Notes under the pieces: model-generated
The model's database searches: none
What the model was told of the DNA's origin: nothing
Seen by the model: the letters and a program-made list of their open reading frames with translations, nothing else
Shown: positions 58,521 through 64,000 of the stretch, in pieces
Layout: each line of letters starts with the position of its first letter
Numbering within the stretch: position 1 is the stretch's first letter
Assembly (NCBI RefSeq): GCF_004135345.1
Contig: NZ_CP035495.1
Coordinates: 2,480,001 to 2,544,000 of the forward strand
Direction of reading: 5' to 3'
From: Xylanimonas allomyrinae
Lineage (GTDB): Bacteria; Actinomycetota; Actinomycetes; Actinomycetales; Cellulomonadaceae
DNA: 64,000 nt
Made by a program: the position numbers and the translations under genes

Positions 58521-59230
58521 TCTGCCAAGGTGGCCTCGACCACCAGATTCTTCAGCGAGCGCCCGGCAGCGCGCTGCAAGCAGGTCACGAGCACGAGGCG
58601 CCCAGGCTGCGGCTCCCACAGGCGCGCCACCGACGGCAGCTGGGTCTTGGGGATGAGCTCGACCGCCGTCACGTGGTAGACGAGGTCGGAGACGCGCACC
58701 TCGTCGCCAGGTCCGACGGTCGCGATGCCCTGCGGGATGTTGATCAGGTAGTTGCCGGGCGCACGCCCGCCGCGCACCGAGTGGGTCGCCATGTAGACGG
58801 TGCCCTCGGAGGCGTGGTCGAGGTCGACGCCCATGTTGCGCACGAGGTACACGGACGTGAACCCCGGCGGCCGGATCATGCCGTCGACCTCGTTCATCTC
58901 GCCCAGCGGTGCGTCCAGGCCCACCTTGGGCACCTGGACCCGCATGCCGATGTCGTCGACCAGCTTCATCCGGGAGACCTCGCTCACGCTCGGGACGCTG
59001 CCCGGGTCGGCCACGACGAGGTGGCCGTCCATGTCGGGGAGCGGCTCACCGTGCGTCGACGGCGCGGTCGCCGCTACCAGCACCAGGGCGACCAGCGCCG
59101 CGGCGGAGACACCCGCCGGGCGCCACACCGGCCACCAGCGCCGCCGTCGGCGCACTGCGCCGTCCGACGCACCGGACGCCGGGGCGCTCGGCATGGTCGC
59201 GTCCGGCTGGACGTGACGGTGTCGGGGCAC
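58517..59230 (-). CDS. sortase (class E/F-like)
   Basis: A 237-residue sortase: N-terminal Arg-rich and membrane helix region, then the barrel with catalytic His150 (VYMATHSVRGG), Cys217 (RLVLVTCLQRA) and Arg224 (AGRSLKNLVV). Unlike the sortase at 37.5 kb, the triad is complete. The GTG at 59230 is preceded by GGAGGAG. Starts the operon with the DUF11-like protein and M15 peptidase. No LPxTG substrate is visible here, so its targets are encoded elsewhere or use a non-standard signal. Confidence 0.88.
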   Translation of the reverse strand: MPRHRHVQPDATMPSAPASGASDGAVRRRRRWWPVWRPAGVSAAALVALVLVAATAPSTHGEPLPDMDGHLVVADPGSVPSVSEVSRMKLVDDIGMRVQVPKVGLDAPLGEMNEVDGMIRPPGFTSVYLVRNMGVDLDHASEGTVYMATHSVRGGRAPGNYLINIPQGIATVGPGDEVRVSDLVYHVTAVELIPKTQLPSVARLWEPQPGRLVLVTCLQRAAGRSLKNLVVEATLAE

Positions 59231-59315
59231 TTGCTCCTCCTCGGGTGAACACGCGCACACAGCGCCGGGCAGGCGCGCGGGCGTGGTCCGCGCCTCCTGC
59301 CCGGCGTGTGCCGCA

Positions 59316-60889
59316 TCAGATGCCGACGTTGCTGTACTGCTCGCGCAGCTGCTTCTTGAGCACCTTGCCCGTCGCGTTCTTGGGCAGGGCCTCGACGACG
59401 AACACGTGGCGAGGAACCTTGAACCCGGCGACGTGCTTGCGCGCGAAGCCCTGGACCGTCTTCTGGTCGAGGCGGGCGCCGTCGCGGGGAACCACGACGG
59501 CGACGATGGCCTCCAGGTAGACGGGGTCGGCGACCCCGAACACGGCGACCTCGGCGACGTTCTCGTGGGCGAGGATCGCGTTCTCGACCTCGACCGTCGA
59601 GACGTTCTCGCCGCCGATGTTGATGGTGTCCTTGATCCGGTCCACGAAGTACAGGCGCCCGGTGGGTGCCCGGTACCCGACGTCGCCGGTGTGCAGCCAG
59701 CCGGAGCGGAAGAGCTGGCGGGTGGCGGCCTCGTCGTTGTAGTAGCCGAGCGAGGCGTGCGGCGACCGGAAGCAGATCTCCCCCAGCACGCCGTCGGCGA
59801 CGGGCTTGTCCGCCTCGTCGAGGATCGCCATCTCCACGTTGAGCGCAGGGCGCCCGGCCGAGCCGGGGAACGCGATCTGGTCCTCGGGCGGCAGGATCGT
59901 GGCCAGCGGAGCCATCTCCGTCTGCCCGTAGTAGTTCCACAGCCGCACGTGCGGCAGGGCCTCGCGCAGCTGGCGCAGCACCTGCACCGGCATGGCCGAC
60001 GCGCCGTAGTAGGCCTTCTTGACGCCGTCGAAGATCGCCGGGTCGAACTGGTCGGAGCCCAGGATCTCGATCCACTTGGTCGGCGTGGCGAAGATCTTCG
60101 AGACCTTGTACTGCTTGATCGCCTTGAAGACCTCGGCCGGTGCCCCGCTGCGCACGATCACGTTCGTCGCACCGATGTACAGGTCGGGGCCGAAGAACCC
60201 GTCCATCTGCCCCGTGTGGTACATCGGCATGAAGTGCAGGTCGACGTCGCCGCGCTCGTACTCGCCGTCGGCGACGACCGACGCGTACTGCCACAGCAGC
60301 GAGCGCGACGTCAGCACCACGGCCTTCGGGGTCGCCTCGGTGCCCGAGGTGAACATGTACCGCACCGGCTCGTCGTCCTCGACGTCGACCGGCTCGGGCG
60401 TGCCCTCCTCGGTCACCCACGCACCCAGATCACCCCACCCGGCCTCGGTGGCCTTCTGGTTGGGCTCGATCGCCAGACGCACGACGTCGCCACGCCCGGC
60501 CAGCTCGAGCGCCGCGGCGGCCGTCTCCGCCGACTGCCGGTCGGTCACGAACACCTTCGGGTTCACCAGCTCGATCAGCTTGGCGACCTCCTCGGAGGTG
60601 AAGAACGTGTTGACCGGGGCCAGCACCGCCCCCGCGCGGGCCATCGCCCACGGCAGAACCCCGAACTGCCAGCAGTTGCGGGACATCACCATGACGACCT
60701 GGCCCTTGCCGACCCCGCTGCCTGAGCGGACGCGGCGACGTTGTCGCACAGGACATCGAGCTGCTGGTAGGTGATCTTGGTGTCGCCGTCGATGATCGCG
60801 AGCGCGTCAGGGTAACGAACGGCAGTACGACGGGGAATGTCCCCGATGGACTGGCTACGCACCACACTCGGTGCCGTGAACTGGGCCAT
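59316..60889 (-). pseudogene. AMP-dependent acyl-CoA synthetase/ligase, frameshifted
   Basis: Activates a carboxylic (likely fatty) acid with ATP and CoA. The ATG at 60889 (AGAAGGAAC site) opens RTAVRYPDALAIIDGDTKIT in one frame to about 60720. The rest runs in a second frame: VVMVMSRNCWQFGVLPWAMA, the P-loop-like RYMFTSGTEATPKAVVLTSR, WNYYGQTEMAP, WLHTGDVGY and the lysine near the end in PKNATGKVLKKQL. They join if one base is restored in the C4 run 60713-60716. All motifs are intact, so the break is probably a sequencing error. Corrected length about 524 residues. Confidence 0.82.
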
Positions 60890-60953
60890 GGTGTTCCTTC
60901 TCGTGTGATCGGTCTTGCGAGTGCTGTGAAGCGGTCCGGACAACCGGCCGCGG

Positions 60954-63200
60954 TCAGGAGGTGACCTCGGCGTCGAGGAACTCGACCGTCGAGGGCTGCG
61001 CAGTCCCCAAGAGCCCGTAGTGGGTGCGGACCGTCACCGCCCGGATGGCGACATGCAAGGTCTCCCCGCTGCCCCACCACTGCGTGTCCCAGTCCGGGCC
61101 GACCGCGCGCAGCGCGGGCGCCCCGTCCCCCCCGCAGAAACGCACCACCGCGGTGAAAGTGCCGTCCCCCGGCGCCTCGACCACCGTCTCGGCCGCCAAC
61201 GGCTCAGCCCACTCGAGCGAGGACAACGAGCTGAGGTTCTGCCCCCAGTCGCCGTGGCTCTCGTCGGCCACCCACGCCTCACCGTGCCCGCGGCCCGCGT
61301 CGAACTCACCCACGCACCGGCGCGCGACGTCCTGCGCACGCGCCTTGGCCTCGACGATCCCCTTCAGGTTCAGCCGCGGGATCGCGTTCGGGTCAGTCAG
61401 GTCGAAGATCAGATACGGATGCAGCGCCGACGTCTCCTCGTCCGTCACCGGCGCCTCGTCGTCGGCGCCGTCCGCCGGGACACGCACCGCATCCGCGGAC
61501 AACGGAGCCTCCACGCTCACGGGCGCGTCCGCGACCGCCACCTCCAGGGCAACGGCCGGCACCACCTCGGGCGCCCCGGCCGCCGGCTCCGACACCACGT
61601 CGTCGTCCTCGTCGAGCGCCGGATCGGCGAACGGGTCCCAGACCTCCTCCTCGACCTGGCCGACGACGCCCCCGGCCCAGCCGGAAGCGGCCGACCCGAC
61701 CGTCGGCAGCATCATCGTCGCGGCAGCCGGCGGGATCGACGGCGGCATCTCCCGGGCAGGTCCCGTCTCGCGCGCCCACCCCGGCATCGGCTCGATCTCG
61801 ATCGGCTTGGACCGCACGATCCGCTCCGGCTCACGCGGCAACTCCGCGAACGGCTCGGCGACGGGCTCGGGCGCGGCTGCGGGCTGCTCGGATACGGCTG
61901 CAGGCTGCTCGGGTGCGGCTGCGGCGGCAGCGGGTGCCGTCAGGTCCGGCAGGTCCGGCAGGTCCGCGGGCGACAGGTGGCCGACCGGCTCGAGCGTGAC
62001 GACGCGCAACGCTTCGGGCTCGGGCTCAGGTGCCGCAAGGGACGCGGCGGCAGGTTCGGGCTCGGGCTCGGGCTCGGGTTCGGGCTCGGGTTCGGGCTCG
62101 GGCTCGGGCTCGGGTTCGGGTTCGGGCTCGGGTTCGGGCTCGGGTTCGGGCTCGGGCTGCGGCTCCGGCTCCGGCTGCGGCTCCGGTTCGGGCTCGGGCT
62201 GCGGCTGCGGCTCCGGTTCGGGCTCGGGCTGCGGCTCGGGCTCCGGCTGCGGCTCGGGCTCGGGCTCCGGCTGCGGCTCCGGTTCGGGTTCGGGCGCAGG
62301 CTGCGGCTCCGGCGTCGGCGGCTGCTCCTTGTCGGCAGCCGACGTCGGTGCGGCCTCCGGCTTCCCGGACCCCGCGAGCCAGCGTCCTGCGGCGTCGTCA
62401 CCGAGAGCCATCGCCAGCAGGTGGCGGGCCATCGTGCGCTCCAGAGCGCGCAGGTCCGACACGATGCGCCGGCACCGCTCGCACGACTGCACGTGCTCAC
62501 GCAGAGCCTTCGCAGCGGCCGGCTCCGGGCGCTCACCCTTGGCGAGCCGAGCCACCAGCTCGACCGACGTCCGGCACGCACCCAGGTTCGTCTCACCCTC
62601 GAGCCGGGACTTGAGCCACGACGTACGCAACACGCTGCGCGCCTTCGCGAAGCGTGCGTCCAGCGACTCCACCTCGGTGCCCAGGTGCGTCGAGGCCTCC
62701 GCCGACGACACCCCCTCGACGTCGTGGTACCAGATCGCCTCACGCACCAAGCCGGGCAGCGCCACGAAGAGCTTCTCGACCGGCGCACCACCGGGCCGGT
62801 CGTCGCTCGCAGGCCGCTCCTTCGGCGAGCCGTCCGCACGCTGCAGCAGCGTGTACAGGAAGAGCCTCAGGTCATACCCCGCCGGGCCGTTCCCGCCGCG
62901 CACCGCACGCCACAGCTGTGTCCCCACGGCATCGAGAGGCACTTCCCGCCCCTCCACGCCGGCGCTCAGCGCCGCCCAGGCGCGCCGGACCGCCGGCTGC
63001 GTCCGCTCCCACAGCCAGGCGAACGCGGTCTCGTCGCCTGAAGCGGCTCGCTGGACGAGCTCCGCGTCACCCGGTGCGCGAGGGAACCCTGCAGGCGCCT
63101 CAGCCACGGTCTCCGCCGTCATCTCGCGTTCCTCTCTCGCCGTGAGCAGCGCGCTCACCTTGTGACGGTCCTTGCCTGTTCGATCGGTCGTGCGCCGCAT
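60954..63200 (-). CDS. ECF-like sigma factor / zinc-finger / Pro-Glu-repeat fusion protein
   Basis: A 748-residue multidomain protein. Residues about 40-190 resemble degenerate ECF sigma regions 2 and 4 ([40 protein letters not shown]). Then comes an anti-sigma zinc finger of the C-x-H-x3-C-x2-C type ([20 protein letters not shown]). A ~90-residue PEPEPQ repeat and Ala/Pro linkers lead to an unknown C-terminal domain (about 640-748). An anti-sigma finger fused to its own sigma is unusual. The start at 63200 has a GGAGGAG site 6 bases upstream, just after the previous stop; an internal ATG at 63122 (AGAGGA) is a possible second start. Confidence 0.8.
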   Translation of the reverse strand: MRRTTDRTGKDRHKVSALLTAREEREMTAETVAEAPAGFPRAPGDAELVQRAASGDETAFAWLWERTQPAVRRAWAALSAGVEGREVPLDAVGTQLWRAVRGGNGPAGYDLRLFLYTLLQRADGSPKERPASDDRPGGAPVEKLFVALPGLVREAIWYHDVEGVSSAEASTHLGTEVESLDARFAKARSVLRTSWLKSRLEGETNLGACRTSVELVARLAKGERPEPAAAKALREHVQSCERCRRIVSDLRALERTMARHLLAMALGDDAAGRWLAGSGKPEAAPTSAADKEQPPTPEPQPAPEPEPEPQPEPEPEPQPEPEPQPEPEPEPQPQPEPEPEPQPEPEPQPEPEPEPEPEPEPEPEPEPEPEPEPEPEPEPEPEPAAASLAAPEPEPEALRVVTLEPVGHLSPADLPDLPDLTAPAAAAAAPEQPAAVSEQPAAAPEPVAEPFAELPREPERIVRSKPIEIEPMPGWARETGPAREMPPSIPPAAATMMLPTVGSAASGWAGGVVGQVEEEVWDPFADPALDEDDDVVSEPAAGAPEVVPAVALEVAVADAPVSVEAPLSADAVRVPADGADDEAPVTDEETSALHPYLIFDLTDPNAIPRLNLKGIVEAKARAQDVARRCVGEFDAGRGHGEAWVADESHGDWGQNLSSLSSLEWAEPLAAETVVEAPGDGTFTAVVRFCGGDGAPALRAVGPDWDTQWWGSGETLHVAIRAVTVRTHYGLLGTAQPSTVEFLDAEVTS
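62045..62310. repeat. hexanucleotide Pro-Glu repeat
   Basis: GGCTCG/GGCTCC/GGCTGC/GGTTCG hexamers repeated about 44 times, coding for (PE/PQ)n on the minus strand. A similar block occurs at about 63765-63905 in the neighbouring gene. Confidence 0.9.
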
Positions 63201-63203
63201 CGA

Positions 63204-64000
<797 letters not shown>

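Noticed and set aside
61020-63165. Gly-Ser or Arg/Leu/Gly repeat proteins on the plus strand
   Set aside because: Antisense readings of the Pro-Glu repeat of the sigma-like fusion gene.

Overview
The window is very GC-rich with near-total G/C third positions. It has frequent GTG starts, 4-base ATGA/GTGA overlaps, leaderless-type and strong GGAGG ribosome sites, lipoproteins, sortases and a LytR-CpsA-Psr protein. Together with monomeric isocitrate dehydrogenase, a FabG4/FadA2/MaoC lipid cluster, DUF222-HNH and many luciferase-like monooxygenases, this points to an actinobacterium, most likely of the Micrococcales (Cellulomonas/Promicromonospora-like). That is inference from gene content. I saw no rRNA, tRNA, IS, prophage or CRISPR array.

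Layout. 1-8.9 kb (minus strand): purF (cut by the left edge), a small membrane protein, a large secreted nuclease/5'-nucleotidase with C-terminal carbohydrate-binding repeats, a sterol-carrier-like protein and an RNB-domain ribonuclease. 9.0-9.8 kb: a formate/nitrite-type channel behind a GntR-like operator. 9.9-14.6 kb (plus): a SAM riboswitch followed by an FMN reductase, a flavin reductase, a GNAT and two luciferase-like monooxygenases (LLM). 14.6-17.8 kb: an 8-bp tandem repeat (27 units), an HNH endonuclease under a perfect LexA box, a trpS remnant and a NUDIX hydrolase. 18-32.7 kb (minus): one long sulfur-type operon, read from a second SAM riboswitch plus a Cys-rich leader peptide. It encodes an LLM, a family-5 ABC importer with fused ATPases, a DUF1684 protein, a family-3 ABC importer, a second LLM, a rhodanese-like protein, a mini-ORF, a third LLM and a gamma-carbonic-anhydrase-like protein. 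32.8-42.5 kb: icd, an esterase lipoprotein, a secreted protein/sortase/LCP operon, purL and minor genes. 42.6-49.4 kb: an acyl-CoA oxidase-type enzyme, its TetR regulator and a thiolase/FabG4/MaoC operon. 49.6-55.3 kb: GNAT, LLM, lipoprotein, amidase, a 92-bp tandem duplication and a cysteine-desulfurase-like enzyme under a third SAM riboswitch. 55.3-59.2 kb: a sortase/adhesin-like/M15 peptidase operon. 59.3-64 kb: an AMP-dependent ligase, a sigma-factor/zinc-finger/Pro-Glu fusion and an acidic Pro-Glu protein cut by the right edge.

How it works together. Three SAM riboswitches in 45 kb control flavin reductases, LLM monooxygenases, two ABC importers, a rhodanese and a cysteine desulfurase-like enzyme. 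I infer a regulon for scavenging sulfur from organosulfur compounds, switched on when SAM is low and, at the largest operon, probably also when charged tRNA-Cys is low. Several proteins in it (DUF1684, gamma-CA, the mini-ORF) have no assigned role in sulfur uptake.

Caution on sequence quality. At least six otherwise well-conserved genes are broken by exactly one missing base in a G/C run of 4-5. This looks like homopolymer under-calling rather than real gene decay, so the frameshifted genes are annotated over their full span.
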